A stretch of DNA of 64,000 bases from Anaeramoeba flamelloides (taxonomy: Eukaryota > Metamonada > Anaeramoebidae): assembly GCA_027625915.1 (NCBI GenBank), contig JANTQA010000032.1:1116001-1180000 (forward strand). Reading direction: 5' to 3'. Numbering within the stretch: position 1 is the first letter of the stretch; each line of letters starts with the position of its first letter. Below are positions 30,297 to 43,239 of the stretch, piece by piece. The notes below the pieces were generated by a model. The model was not told where the DNA came from, made no database searches, and saw only the letters and a list, made by a program, of their open reading frames with translations. The translations under genes were made by a program, and so were the position numbers.

Positions 30297-31076
30297 AGTC
30301 TCGAAAAAAAATCAAAAAGATTATTTTTCTTTTTACGCTTTAAATCCAAAAAATGATTTTTTTTTCAAAATTAAATTTTACTTTTATTTTACCCAAATAG
30401 CTGTTGATATTTTACGGTGTGATCACACTAATGCCTATTCTTTCTTTTTTTTGAGTCTCTTTTGTGATTAAATTTGAGTGACATTCGTATTTTATATAAA
30501 TTGTTTGTTAAATCGAAATGCGTAAAAATAAAATCAAACCGAATATTTTCTTGGAAAATTTTTCATTTTTTGATTAGAACTCATTAAACAACCTAGAAAA
30601 ACTGGTTTGCAAAAAAGAGAAATTCCAAATTTCAATTTTGGTTTAAAAAGAATGAAACAAAAAAAAAGAAAATATCAAAGAAAATATTGTATCATTTTGA
30701 AAATTTAAGGTTTCCTAATTTAGAAGGGTCAAGAGTGGTTTCAAAATTACACGTGAAAATTGACTCAGAAAGTATCCAAAAGGTATCTCAAAAAGTTTTT
30801 TTTTGGGTTATTGATTGGTTGAAATATTTGTAAATTGGGTTGTTTTCTAAAACTAAAAAACACTTTTCAAATTATTCAAAACAAGATATTTCACATTATT
30901 AATTCTCAAAAAAACTTTTCTCGATCACATAGAAATCGATTCTGACAAGTCTTGTCCCAATTCCAAGATCTAGGTTAAAAAATTTCTTACAATTGAAATA
31001 ACAAGATTGGATAAATTTGCAAAAATACTCATCAAGTTTTACATTCACTAAAACTAGAAAAAAATTATCTTTTAAC
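30297..31076. other. Upstream region of the p67phox-like gene
   Basis: Presumably contains its promoter. No gene or distinct motif is recognised. Confidence 0.4.
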
Positions 31077-31558
31077 AAGTGTAAGAACATGTTATTTTTA
31101 TTCTTAATTGGTGTTCTAGGTTCAACTTCATCTGATATTTTACTGGGAGTTTAATATAGGAAAAAAAAACTAATTTATTTTATTTTTTCGGGAAATCTGA
31201 ACGAAGTGGTGTAAAACTAATAGGATGGTAGATAAGTTCTCAAATATATATATATATATATTGTTATCATTTAAATTTTTTTCAGAGATTTGGTTTTATT
31301 TGGAACTTTTTTACAATTTTTTTTTTGTTTTCGAAAATGAATGAAAGGGAAATGAATATTACAATTGATAACCTAAAAAACTAAATTTGATAAAATTTAT
31401 TCTTTCCAATCAATTAGTCTTTCACTTATAAATTTGGATTTTGTAAAAAAAAAAAAAAAAATAGATTTTTTAATAGTTATTAAACCAATATTAAAATTAA
31501 TATGAAGCCGAACCTAGATAATCAGTTAACAACCCAATTAATATGTTCTTACACTTAA
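31077..31558. mobile_element. Inverted-repeat element, family D
   Basis: The left end AAGTGTAAGAACATGTTA is mirrored at the right end as TAATATGTTCTTACACTT. Similarity extends inward about 50 bp (AATTGGTGTTCTAGGTTC against GAACCTAGAT...AACCCAATT). The ~480-bp unit has no gene. It includes a TA tract at 31245-31260. No clear target-site duplication. Probably a MITE of a different family from A and B. Confidence 0.65.
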
Positions 31559-32089
31559 TACAAGAAATTTTTTTTTTTGGGTTTCAGAGATTGTAAACAT
31601 TAAGGGGATAACAAATTTTATTTATTATACCCCCCCCCCCCCCCCCAGGTTCTAGGCCTCTAATTGGCAAAATATACAAATAAACTTGAAAATCAAACCC
31701 ATTTTGGAATATTCAAGGAATGAATTATTTTTTTTAAAAGTTCATTTTTATAGAAAAAAAGTTCTAAAAAAGATATGATTCTTTCTTTCTTTGATTTTTA
31801 GATCAAAAATCAAAAAGAAAAATTCATATAACTTTTTTTTTCTGGATTCCCACATATAATTCATTCTGATGAATTGTATATACAAATAATATTTAAAATT
31901 TTATTGATTTTTTAAAAATACTAAAATAATTAATCAAATAATACAATGATGGATATATAATAAATTGTTCAAATTTAGTTTATTTCAGATAATTTCTTGA
32001 AATTTAAAAGATCATTTAAGAATATTCTTTTTTAAAAATATCAAGTGTATAAAAAAATAACTATTCTTATTTAAATAATCTACTTAATA
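31559..32089. other. Spacer with an 18-C run
   Basis: Contains C18 at 31630-31647, striking in DNA this AT-rich. Otherwise featureless up to the transposase remnant. Confidence 0.5.
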
Positions 32090-33041
32090 ATGTTTATTAA
32101 TTTTTTTTATTTTATGATTAATTCTAAGGGAATTGGGACCTTTGAATTAATTAACCATACTGTAAGAGGAATTGGTCATACAATTTTTATGTTCCACAAC
32201 GTTCTACCTATAATTAAAGAACACAATGACACTGAAACTATTCTCGTTATTGATAATCACCCTATCCATAAATGGTGTGAAAATTGGATTTCATAATAAA
32301 CCCCATTCCAAAAATTTGGAAACACCCAAAATCAAAAATAGGCAAAAAAAAACCCAATTTATTCTATTTTTTCAAACCTAATATAAAACCACATTTAAAT
32401 TAACTAGTATTAATGTTTTAATAAGTAATCATTGTAATTCAAATAAAAGAAAAAAATATAAAACGAAAAAAAAAAATAGGTGTGTCCAAAATAACGAAAC
32501 GAGCCTAACAAAAAATGCATTTTTAAATTTGTTGAAATTTCACCAATAATTGTTGATCGATTAAATGATAAGATCCCATCTACAAATTGAATGTATATAT
32601 TTCAATTTAACAAAATCAAATTTAACCTTCTTTCAATCATTGAAAAAAAATTCCAAATCTAACGAAAAAGATTATGTAACTGCTAAAAAGGAAATGAAAA
32701 CAAAGTAAAAAAGACAAAAAATGAAATAGTTTGTAAAATCAAAATTGTTTCCAAATTGAATTTAAAGCGCTGTATTGATACTCTTTCCACTGGTTAAACT
32801 GTGTCAAAATTTTTGGAATATAGTTTATTTTTAAAAATTCAATTGTCATATCATTTATATGTCGGTTTATAACCCAGACCTTAACCCAATCGAAGAGGCC
32901 TTTGGTGTTTTAAAGTATCATCTTAAAAATCACGGTGGCATCTGGGGAATTTTCCCCAAAGTTTCAATTTGTAGAAGTATAATTGATTTTGAATTAAATC
33001 AGAATTGTTCAAATTTTATTAATAAAATTTTTAATTTCTAA
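32090..33041 (+). pseudogene. Tc1/mariner-like (DDE_3) transposase remnant, split by a MITE
   Basis: The first piece (32090-32294) reads SKGIGTFELINHTVRGIGHT then TILVIDNHPIHKWCENWIS, including the second catalytic Asp in IDNHPIH. The second piece (from about 32837 to 33041) reads FNCHIIYMSVYNPDLNPIEE and AFGVLKYHLKNHGG, with the catalytic Glu of PDLNPIE. This spacing and these motifs are typical of IS630/Tc1/mariner DDE enzymes. Between them lies a complete family B element. The N-terminal DNA-binding domains and the first catalytic Asp are absent, so the gene is a dead 3' fragment. No terminal inverted repeats of its own were found. Confidence 0.8.
32295..32830. mobile_element. Non-autonomous inverted-repeat element, family B copy 2
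   Basis: Collinear with 519-1052. Left end AATAAACCCCATTCCAAAAA; right end reverse-complemented AATAAACTATATTCCAAAAA. It is nested in the transposase fragment, interrupting it between the Asp and Glu motifs, so it landed after the transposase gene was in place. Confidence 0.85.
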
Positions 33042-34184
33042 GTACTACAGCATTTGAAATAAATTCTTTTTTTTACTACTAAAAAATGAAAGTGAATACT
33101 TTGTTTTATATTTTATTTGTTTTTTTAAATTTTTTTTTCAAAAAAATAGAGTAAACCCCTTAATTTTAAAAATTGAAAAAAAAAATTCAAGAACCCATGA
33201 AACTTAAAAATTATCATTCCAAAAAGGCTCAAAATAAATATCAATATTTACTGATCTTTAAAAATTTACCCTTTTTGAATAGTATCTTTAAGTGTTTCAT
33301 GTGTCTTCAATTTTTTTTTTTTTGATGTTCCAAAAATTCGTATAATAGCTCATTTATTAAAATGTTTTTTTGAATAATAACTCTTATTTCCGAATTTTTT
33401 GAAAATGGAAAATAAGAATAGAAAATTCAATTGTATTTTATTTAGAATTTTATGGTTGCCTTGGAAAGACTTTAGTCTTTCAAAAGAAAAAAAAAATTGT
33501 TATTTTGTGAATTACAGAAGAATTAACAAATCAAAAAAAATTAAATAAGAAAAAAAAACTGAAAAAATTTTGAGATCTACTATTTTTTTTAACTTAATTT
33601 AGATAACGAATCAATAATTTAATATAATTCAAGTTAATATTATAACATTAAAATGATAACATGAAACAAACATATTTATTAAATTTTGAGAAATAAATTA
33701 AAATCCAATTTCAAAATTCCTCTTGAAAATTTAACCAAAAAAACAAAATCAATTGTAATAAATAGTAAAAAAATAGTGGATCAAATAAATTAAATTTGAA
33801 TTTTATTAAATAAAATGGCAACTAAAAAATATGTTTTCAATATCATATTAAATGATAGAAAATGCTTGTAAAAAAAACCAATTACCTATAAAAAAAGGTA
33901 AAAAAGAAAGAAAGAAAGAAAGAAAAAAAAAAAAAAGAAAGAAAGAAAGGATAATCTTTTCTTACTTGAAAAAAAAAAAAGCAAGAAAAAAAAAAAAGGA
34001 ATTAACTCTACTAATAATTTTAAAAATGGAAACTAAAAAAAGATAAAGATAAAGAAATTCAGAAAAGGAAAAAATTGAAAAGAAATAAGAATAAATGGTC
34101 AAAAAAAAGAAAAAACGTTATCAATGTTTTAACGAAAAAAAAAAAATAATAATAAAACTTGGATTCCTGAAAAGTAATTTCTCA
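33042..34184. other. Gene-free, with GAAA microsatellite
   Basis: A purine tract (GAAA)n and poly-A at about 33900-34040 lies in the 3' flank of the Myb gene. No gene is supported. Confidence 0.5.
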
Positions 34185-37100
34185 TCAATTATAAAAATCA
34201 CGATTTTTTAAATCAGTGTATATAGTTTGAAATTCAGAGTTCAAATCTTCCACATCTTCCAAATCTTCATATGGGAAGGAACAACCAAAATCAGTTTCGT
34301 TATCAAACTGTTCATCATAATATTGATCAAATTCGTTGTCAACTGGAATATATATATTATCACTATTTTCCGGGTTGAATAATGTATATTGCATGACCAT
34401 TAGCGATTTATCAAGGGTTTCTGTGGTATCTAATAGCATATTAATTTCTTGATTTGAAGAAATTTCTTCATCTTCGGCAGGTGTACTGACCCATTTCTCT
34501 TTTAAAGATAGTTGCCTTTTTTTTTGATTTTGTGAAGAATTGTTTTCAACCTGATGATTAATTAAAAGCGAAGAACTTTCACTTTTTATCACATTTGGGC
34601 TTAATGTTAATTTGTTATTTTCTTTGATATTTTGTTGAAGATTTAAAAATCCATCTTGTGTCTTTGATTGTTTAATAACCATTTCTTGAGATTTCAATTC
34701 TATTTTGTTTCCATTTTTATTATTTTGATTATCACTTTTCTCAGATTCACAAAGATTCTTCTCATCATTTTTAAAAATTGAGTGATGATTATTTGGTTTT
34801 CTAATTTTTTGATTATTTTCCTTTTCTTTGATTGGATTTTTTTTATTGTTTTGCCCTCTCGCCCTTTTTCTTTTATTTTGGTTTGTGTTTTTTTTTGTTC
34901 TTGATATATTATTGTTTTTCTTAAATTTTCTTTGTGTGCATAGAGAATGCCACATGTTCTTTAACATGTTGTCAGGTCTCCCTTTAAAAAATTTCGATAT
35001 TTTGCTCCATTTGTTACCCAGTTGCTCTTGTTTTGATATTAAAAGTTGTTCCTCCTCAAGGGTAAAAGGCGAGTGGTTAATATCCGGATTAATTTGATTG
35101 CACCATCTTTCTCTACATTGTTTGGAATTTCTTCCCGGAACTAGCGACGCTATATGTAGCCAGCTAGAGTCACCAAGTTTTTCAACAGCATAGCTTAGAA
35201 GCTCATCTTCCTACAACAATAATAAAATTATTATTTAGGAAGAAAGATTTATATATTACAAAGACATAATATTTCGTATTTAAAATAAAAAAAAAAAACT
35301 ATTATTTTTTTGAATATTAATTAAATTTAAAAATTTTTTCTCTTTCATTTCTTCTTGCTTGCATATCACACCTTAAACATTTATTGAATTTTTTTTCTTT
35401 TTAATATCTACTCTAATAAATTTTTATTAGTTAATAAGAAATCTTGGATCAAAAATTATTTGTAAAGATATTACAATGGCCCCAACCCTACTATGACAAT
35501 TTATAAGGTATTGGAATTGAATTACTTTGATAAAAATTTATACTGTACGATAAACCTTAAAGTCTTTATAACAGGTTATGATAAATGGTAAAAATTTATA
35601 AAAGAAGAAAAAAAATTTCAGTTATCTAATTATTTGTTTTTTGACAAAGAAATTATTGAAAAAAACCACCATCAATTCAGATCACCAATTTACAAAAATT
35701 TTTAAATCTCAGCTTTGGGAATTGATAAACAAATTGATAAAAAACTATATTAGTGCCGATCTTTAATTCCCAAAATTGCAAAAATAACCACGCTTTAACA
35801 ATTTAAAAGCAATTCTTGGAAAATACTTTAAAGTTTCTGTGATTTCTTTTCTTTTGGAATTAAATTTTTGTTATTGTTAATTACAAAAAATAATTTCTCT
35901 TCTTAGGATGTAACAGAAAATGAAAATTTTATCATACCATTTGAGAAAAAAAAATGTAATAGGAAAAAAAAGTTCAACACAGTATTTGTAATTTAAAACC
36001 TTAATAGAACCTGAAAATGAAAAGCAAGATCAATTAATAAAAGTAAAAATCAATAATTAAAGACAAAATGGAGGATTCAACACAATAACAGTTTTTTTAA
36101 TACTATTTTTTGGTAGGGTTTTTCTTTGATTTTTTCTGTTAATTAAAAAATTTGTTCAAAAATTTGACCATTTATAAGATCTTGAAGTAAAAATAACTAG
36201 CCTAACTTGGTAATAAATGAGATGTAAATTAAATTTATTGATTTGTCTGAAAATAATATAATTATTTATTCTTTCAAGTTAATCTGTTGATTCTATAAAT
36301 TGATTTTACTTTTTGTTTTCAGGTTATATTAAATTTTTTAATTATAAATACCGTGATCTTTTTTTATCCCGTTTAACTTTTTTTACCAAATGGTATGATA
36401 GAAATTAAAATTTTTGTATGATGATACACGATAATGAAAAATTTTTTGAAAAAAAAAATAAAACATTTGTTAATTTTTCACTTTTTTATAACTTCATTTA
36501 TAATAAACACTATTGGTTAATAAAATATCTTTGATCAAAAAATTATTTTTTCAAGGTATTGTACAATTTAAGTTGGAAAATCCAATTTTCCAGATTCGAT
36601 TAAGATTTTTTTCAAATTTATACGAAAGAGCAAATATGAATGTTGTAAAAAATTTTGAAAAATTTTGTTTTTATAGTTAAGTGGTTATAATAATATATTT
36701 GAAAATATTTAAAATATAATAAATATCTTTCAAATGGGTAATTAATGATTTGGACTATTAAAGAATTATTTATTGATTTAAATTGAAAAAAAAATCTTTT
36801 TTTTTGAATCCTGGAAAATCGCCGTTAGCTTACTTTTAATTTTAGAAATAAATAGAAAATTTTTGAAATTTTATTTTAATTTCTAAAATTAAAAAAAAGC
36901 TAGGCACTTGACGGACACTTTCGTTAGATTTTCCAGAATTTAAACGAATTGAGTAAAATCTTTGATTTTACTCAATTCTTTTTAATCCAGAAAACCCTGA
37001 CACTTGAAGGACACGAAATATTTATCACAAGGTATTTTTTTTCCCTATTTCAGTTTTATTAGATGTGTACAGCATTTTCAAAACTATTCGTTATTATCTA

Positions 37101-38879
37101 TAAAAGTAAATATTCCAAAGTCGAATTAAACTAAAATTCATTTTTCGTTTTATTTGTAAAATTTTAAACCCAAACAATACCTTTTTTTCTTGAATGGGGA
37201 CTTTTATAAAAGGAAGTACTACCAAAAACAATAAATACGATAGCCAAGAATTTGAAGTTCTGGAATTTTGATTATGTTGTGAATAAATTGTATGATTCAC
37301 AAGGATTAAATGGTTAATTGAAGTGGTAGTTTTGTATAAATTTTTTTTTTTTCAATTTTATTTTTTCATACTAGTTTATGAATGAAATTGAATTTTCTAT
37401 TTCATAAAAGACATTTTTAAGATAAACAATCAATCTTTATGTCTTATAAATTTCTGTGGTAGGGTTGGAACGGCTGTATTATTTTATTTTATTATTACTT
37501 TATCAGAAAATCAAGTAAAAACAAAAAAAGAGACAAGGATTATAATTGTTTTACTTTTAACTCAATATTATACTTTAATATTTTAAAACAATCAATAATA
37601 GTTTGGGGTTATCCCAGTTTCATGTTCTGCGAGAATTGAAATCCCATGTTGTAAATATATAAAAAAACAGTTTAAAAGAATGCGAATTAAAAGAAAATCT
37701 AAAATTATCATATTTTAAATTTTTAAGTTTTTTTTTTTGATTTTGAGAAATAAAAAAATTTATTGATCAAAACACGTCCAATTTAAAAACCTATTTTTTT
37801 ACCTCTTTACCAAATTACTTTCCACTTTATATTCAAATATATTTATACCATTGTACTGAACTATATTGTATTTGAGAATAAAGTGGAAAGGAAGTGAAGT
37901 AAGAGGATTTGATTTTCAAATCCAGGTGGCAAATTTCGAATTTTTAAAAATGAAAATGGTTTTGTCAAAATTACAAATTTTCGTAAAAAAAAATACCTAA
38001 ATAATAAACATAATAAGATTTTATGACACAGTATTCTTTTAAGTCAAGAAAGTAATATTAATTCAAAATTAAATTTGGATCGTACTTTAGTTTCCTATTC
38101 ACCAGATTTTCATAAGAGTATAGGTTATGAACTATACAGGAATTTGTAGACCAAAACTAAATGATCAAAAATTAGAATAAATCGCAATTGCAAATATTCT
38201 TTATGAGTCAATCTATATTCTAACTTCGTGTGAAAAATAGTTCTTATTTATAAAACGATCCTTCCAACAAAAATGATTCCCAAGCAATAATATATATATA
38301 AAAAAAAAAAAAAAAAAAGGATGAACTCGTTACTGTAGTGTTCCATTGTCCTTTGGTATTTTGAATGTCTTTTAACTATTACCATATGAGAGAAAAATAA
38401 TGGAATAAAAAGATTATTTATGAAGATTAGTTGTGATTCATCAAAAATTGAAAGAAAAAAATTGATTGTTTGATCATACATGTCGATATCTTTTCAAGCA
38501 ATCTGAAGATCGAAAATTATCAAAATTAGAAGCCACAATTTCCCAGTCTATTAATTTATCTTCGCGAACAACACTTAATAGCTTCTTGTCCTTTTAAATT
38601 TGAATGGCAGGATTAAAAATCATACAATAGAAAATAAAAACAGAAAATTCACTATTTTTTAAAAAAAAAGAAAAAACTTGAAATTCTTACTAATTCTTGG
38701 TGCCACTTCTCTTTTAGATCTTGTTCTTTTTTAAGTAAGTAACTTAAAATTTGATAATACTTTACCGATTGTGTTCTTCTTTTTCTTGAGGACCTATTTG
38801 ACAAAATTGATGAAAAAAATTTTTTTTTGAGAGAAAGTGTTTTTTGAGAAAAATCAAAAAAATAAAAATCTTTTTACAT
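34185..38879 (-). CDS. Three-repeat Myb (R1R2R3) DNA-binding protein
   Basis: Proposed exons on the minus strand: AT at 38879-38878, then 38793-38691, 38590-38480, 38375-38334 and 35210-34185 (TGA stop), giving 427 residues. Introns are 84, 100, 104 and 3123 bp, all GT-AG. R1 is residues about 30-72 (KEKWHQELDKKLLSVV, IDWEIVASNF, CLKRYRH). R2 is about 82-122 (KGQWNTTEDELLSYAVEKLG, SSWLHIASLVPGRNSKQC, RERW). R3 is about 134-173 (SPFTLEEEQLLISKQEQLG, NKWSKISKFFKGRPDN, KNMW). The Trp spacing of 19-20 matches c-Myb; the third aromatic of R1 is Tyr and the first of R3 is Phe. The remaining 250 residues are Asn/Lys-rich with an acidic tail (YYDEQFDNETDFGCSF) that could activate transcription. Likely a nuclear, sequence-specific DNA-binding regulator. 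The 14-codon exon at 38334-38375 is needed to link R1 and R2. The start-codon exon is the least certain part. Confidence 0.8.
35211..38333 (-). other. 3.1-kb intron of the Myb gene
   Basis: Donor ACA|GTAACG at 38333, acceptor TTGTTGTAG at 35211. About thirty times longer than the other introns of this gene. It contains a dispersed repeat (36400-37380) also found at 43.2-45.6 kb, and a partial further copy near 35400-35480. Confidence 0.75.
36400..37380. repeat. Long dispersed repeat, family E, intronic copy
   Basis: Collinear with 43240-45610, with shared blocks such as TAATAAATATCTTTCAAAT, TTTTCCAGAATTTAA, GAATTGAGTAAAATCTTTGA and AAAGTAAATATTCCAAAG. This copy has one pair of hairpin modules (36796-37015), whereas the other has an array of them. 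No coding potential. Confidence 0.75.
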
Positions 38880-41800
38880 TTTTTGAATAGGCGTTTGTAA
38901 TGATCCAAGTTTGGTTTAGGGTATTGTTTTGTTTTTGGTGTTTAATTCGAATACTTGGCCAATAGTGTTATGATCAAGGGTTGAAAAAATCTCCTTTTTT
39001 ATTTAATTCAAGTCTGATAATTTTTAGATAAACATCAAAAAAATAAAATAGAAATGATAAATTTTGAAAAGAATAAGAATATACATGAAGCTTGTTTGTT
39101 TGCAGAAAAAAAATAAAATCGTACAGATCGAAAAAAATAGTTATGTGTATGAGAGCAAGAAAATAAATGTAAAAAAATGATAATTGTATTGTTTCAAAAA
39201 AGTTAAAAAACTCCGAATCCCTATAGTTTTCACAAATTGGGTTAATAACTTGTTTGTTTTTTGTCGGATCAATTTTTCGATCAATTATCAACAATAATTT
39301 TTTTAAAAAATCGACATATAGAAAATTTATTTATTTGTATAGTTTGTCTGTTTTAACTCGTTATATTTGTAGATGCAATAGCAAAGCATCTAGAATTTTT
39401 GGTAAATTGCAAGTTACGAATAACTATAATTAAAATATTCTAGTAAATTTCGAAATTATATTTGATTAAAAAACAGGAAAAAATTTTCAAATCATTTACC
39501 TTATTTTCAGAATGCAAGCCCAGTTTTCATAGAAAGAGGCTGTAAATTGTGATCTCTATTCGAAATAGGAAAATAAAATCAAGTGTAACTTTTTTGTTAC
39601 ATTAGGTTGTTCAATAACACATGTTGAATGCAACGAATAGCCTTCCCCAGCCCTTTACTGTTGTTTGTGAACATTTTTGTTGTCAAGTACGGTTTTAAAA
39701 TATTTAAAATAGTGTTAGAGTTATTTAATTTCTATCAAGATAAAAAGTTTTCAAGGTTGTATTTTTGAAAAAGAAGCACACTTATCGAATTTTCATGTCA
39801 GGCTCCAAGTTAGAATTAAAAAATTTATTTTTCAAAGTTCCCCAAAATATTTTTTCTTTAAATTGAATGAAAATCCAAAATATATCCATGTAACCGACAA
39901 AAATGGTTATACTTTAAAATATTGAATTCGTTCACATTATGAAACTTTTAGAAATAAAATTTATTTTAAAATGATTTGACCATCATTCTTGTCATCTTTT
40001 AAAGTGATAAAATTTGGTCAGATTAACCTTTTCTTCAATTCTGGAATATTGCTTCATTGAGGATTCTCAGTTTACTCAATTAAGATCACAAAAATGAAAC
40101 TATAAATAATAAAAGTTCTCCAATAACAGGAGATGATTTGAAAGCTCTTGGTTAAAGTCAAAAAAAGAAAATAAATTGAAATTTTTAATTATTTCTTTTT
40201 TCAAAAAAACTTGAAAAATTTAAAAAAATCCTTTGAACACTTTTGGATTGATACAAAACAGTTTTTCCGAAAATAGGGTATATATTTTTTTATTTTTTTT
40301 TTCGATCAAACTGAAAGATTTTGTAGATGTGAATTTTGGTGTTGATTTTGTTTAAATTACATTGGGGTTAGATCTTAAGGTACAAGTCAATTAAAAAAAA
40401 AATATCCAAGTAAATTTAAAATGCTTATTCCAAAAAAATTTTATCACAAATTTAAATGGAAAAACCTAGTAAAAATATGATTACTAAAAAACCAACTTAC
40501 TTTTAATACTATTTTCCAGAGTGAAGTAATGTTTTTAAAAGTTTGATCGATTTTTCTCGAATTTTGACAAAGTTCAAAATCTGACATATTTCTGTATTAT
40601 TTTTATAAAAAATAATTTACCTTGAATAAGAAAGAAATCACATTCTATGAAGGAAATGGACCAAATTATATTTTAAAAATGAGACCACAATTTTTTAAAA
40701 CAACTCAATATTAAAAATCTACTTAATTTCCAAAAAAATCACAATAATTATTTTGAACATTGAAAAAGAAAAAATATCAAGTATTTATTCAAACAACAGA
40801 TCAAACCGATTTTTTCTTTTTTTTTAAACAAAAAAATTCTATAAAAACAATCAAAATATTAAAATAAAAATTCTCCCAAAATACCCTTTTCAAACCTGGA
40901 AAATTCAACTTACAACTTAAAAAAAACACCTTTTAGCTTGAATATTTTTAATTATTAATTAATACATAATCTTAATTCTTTAATGGGGTTGATAATAACC
41001 CAATTACAAAAAGAATAATATATTTAACTATTATTTCTCTAAATTTTTTAAAATATTTTCACACACATAAAACTAGTTTGAATTACTAATTGTAATTAGT
41101 TACAAAAAAAAAAAAAAAATTAAATAAACAATTTATATAAATGAGAAAAGTCCATTATTTATACTATGGACTGTTTTTAAGAATATTACCTAATTATTTA
41201 AATTTAAAGAAAATAGTAAAGTTATTTTTAAAAGAAATAAATGGATATTTTTTTCAGATTTTCAAGGATTCAATATTTTTTTTTTTGAGTTTTTTTTTCA
41301 GAAGATTAAATTTGAAATGTTTTTTTTTAGATACAAAGTATCAGTACCCACTAAAAGTTAGATTTCTAAAAATAAAAAGGTTTTCTGAAATTTACTTTTT
41401 ATGATTTAGGTTCCAAAATATAAACTTGGTAAGGCCTACTCTTACTACCTAAAACTTATTTGGAGAAATGAACCCCTTTAAAAATGATAACCCGTTTATT
41501 TTAGGTTTATATTATGCTATTTATTAAAACTAAATAAAATAACCTGTGAATAAGTGAGCAGTAACTCTTTTTTTAAATAAATACATAAATAAGAGTTTCT
41601 AATTCCTTTATTTAAAGTATTTAACTTTTGAAATTTATTAGGAATTACTGAAATTATTTTTAAAAAATAAAAACGAATTTAGAAAAAAATAAACTCCACA
41701 ATTTTCTAAATTTTTCACTCATTTATATTTATAGATTAGATATGATGAAATTTACCAATGGTTTTCTCTTTTTTTGTACTTTATTTTAAACTATTTTCAA

Positions 41801-42325
41801 AATTTTTGATCCGCTTTATAATCTTAATGGAATTTTTTTTTGAGGGTTTATCATGTATTCTTATCAAAAAAATATTTTCAAATTTTTGGATTAGAATCTT
41901 TTTATCAAATTTTGACTTTTTTTTATATATTCTTTTACTTTAAAATTGTATCCTTTTAAAAATTTTTCTTGTTCTTTTTCTTTTTCTTTTTTTTTTTTTT
42001 GATACTTTTTTTTTACCAAAGATTTTGTGAAAAAAAAAAAGATCTTTGAAAAGAAAAACAATTACTTAGAAAATTGAGACGATGTAATATCTTTTAAAAA
42101 TGAATTTAATTATTGGGAAAAAAAACTTCCTGTTAACCTCTTTTTCAGTGAAAGTCCAGTAAAAAAAGTCGGTAATGCTCATTTCAAAAATTTTTATTCA
42201 TTTTTTTTTAGTTTTTGGTTTTATTTTTTTTTTAATTTCTAAAATATATGGTTTTTATATATTTAGAATGATTTAAAAGTTAATTACAAATTATTTTTAA
42301 TTATTGATTTTTATTGGATACCAAA

Positions 42326-42366
<41 letters not shown>

Positions 42367-43239
42367 CAAACATTCCAATTTATTATTTTAGGTGAGTAAC
42401 AATTTTTGAAAAGGTGTTAAATTATTATTTTTTTGAGATGGTCAAAAAATTACACTTTTTCAGTTCACAAAATACATTTTTTAAACTGAATTGTAAAATT
42501 ACACCCCCTTTAAAATACATTATTAAATTCAATATTCAATAATATACACAAGACCAAATCATATTTGTTTGAGATTTTTTTTACAAGACAACTTAAAAAT
42601 AGGAATTGAATTTGTTTAATTTTTGCTATAATTTTTTCATTTGATACCAAATTTAAATAATTTTTTCTGTAATTTCTTAATAGTGAAAAAAAAAAATCCC
42701 CCAAAAAAAATTTTTTTTAATAAGAAAATATGGATAAATTCTCAAAACAACTTTCATTTGCATTATAAAGTACTCAAAAATCATTGAAAAATGTTTAAGG
42801 GTTGACAATATCTCTTAGAAAGATCATATCTTATTTTTCAGAATTGTTAAATTATTGTTTGGTTTTTAATTTTTTTAATTTGAAATTAAGTTATAATCCA
42901 ACATTCAGATGGAAAAAAAAAACCGATATGATCTTATAGGTAATTATTCTAAGTTTCAAGTCCAATAATCACACTTTTTATTAAAATTAATTTAAATTTT
43001 TAAATAAGATGTTCTTAAAAGCCAATTACATTAAAAAAAAACAAACTCTTCAAAAATCTTACGATATATTCGACCGTATATTCTTACTTTATTTACAATT
43101 GCCTATTGAGTAAAAAATTATTTAATTATACTATTTTTTTCTTCTTTGAATATACAAAAAAGGTGAGTACTTCAATTTTGAATAAATTGACTTGATAATG
43201 AAATTTAAATAGATAACACTATTTATTAACTAACAGTTT
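38880..43239. other. Gene-free 4.4-kb stretch
   Basis: Very AT-rich. Several frames of 60-106 codons exist on both strands but are Phe/Ile/Lys/Asn-dominated and show no family. The Myb promoter should lie at its left edge. The segment 39600-39720 has more G+C and a short plus-strand frame (MLNATNSLPQPFTVVCEHF), not assignable. A pure (TA)n tract of about 37 bp is at 42328-42364. Confidence 0.5.

Noticed and set aside
38974-39294. 106-codon minus-strand frame upstream of the Myb gene
   Set aside because: Composition is random AT-rich, no family signal, and it is not in a frame that joins the Myb exons.
41141-41943. Two frames of 87 and 61 codons
   Set aside because: Phe/Leu/Lys/Ile-dominated as expected from T-rich DNA; no motif and no neighbouring exon.
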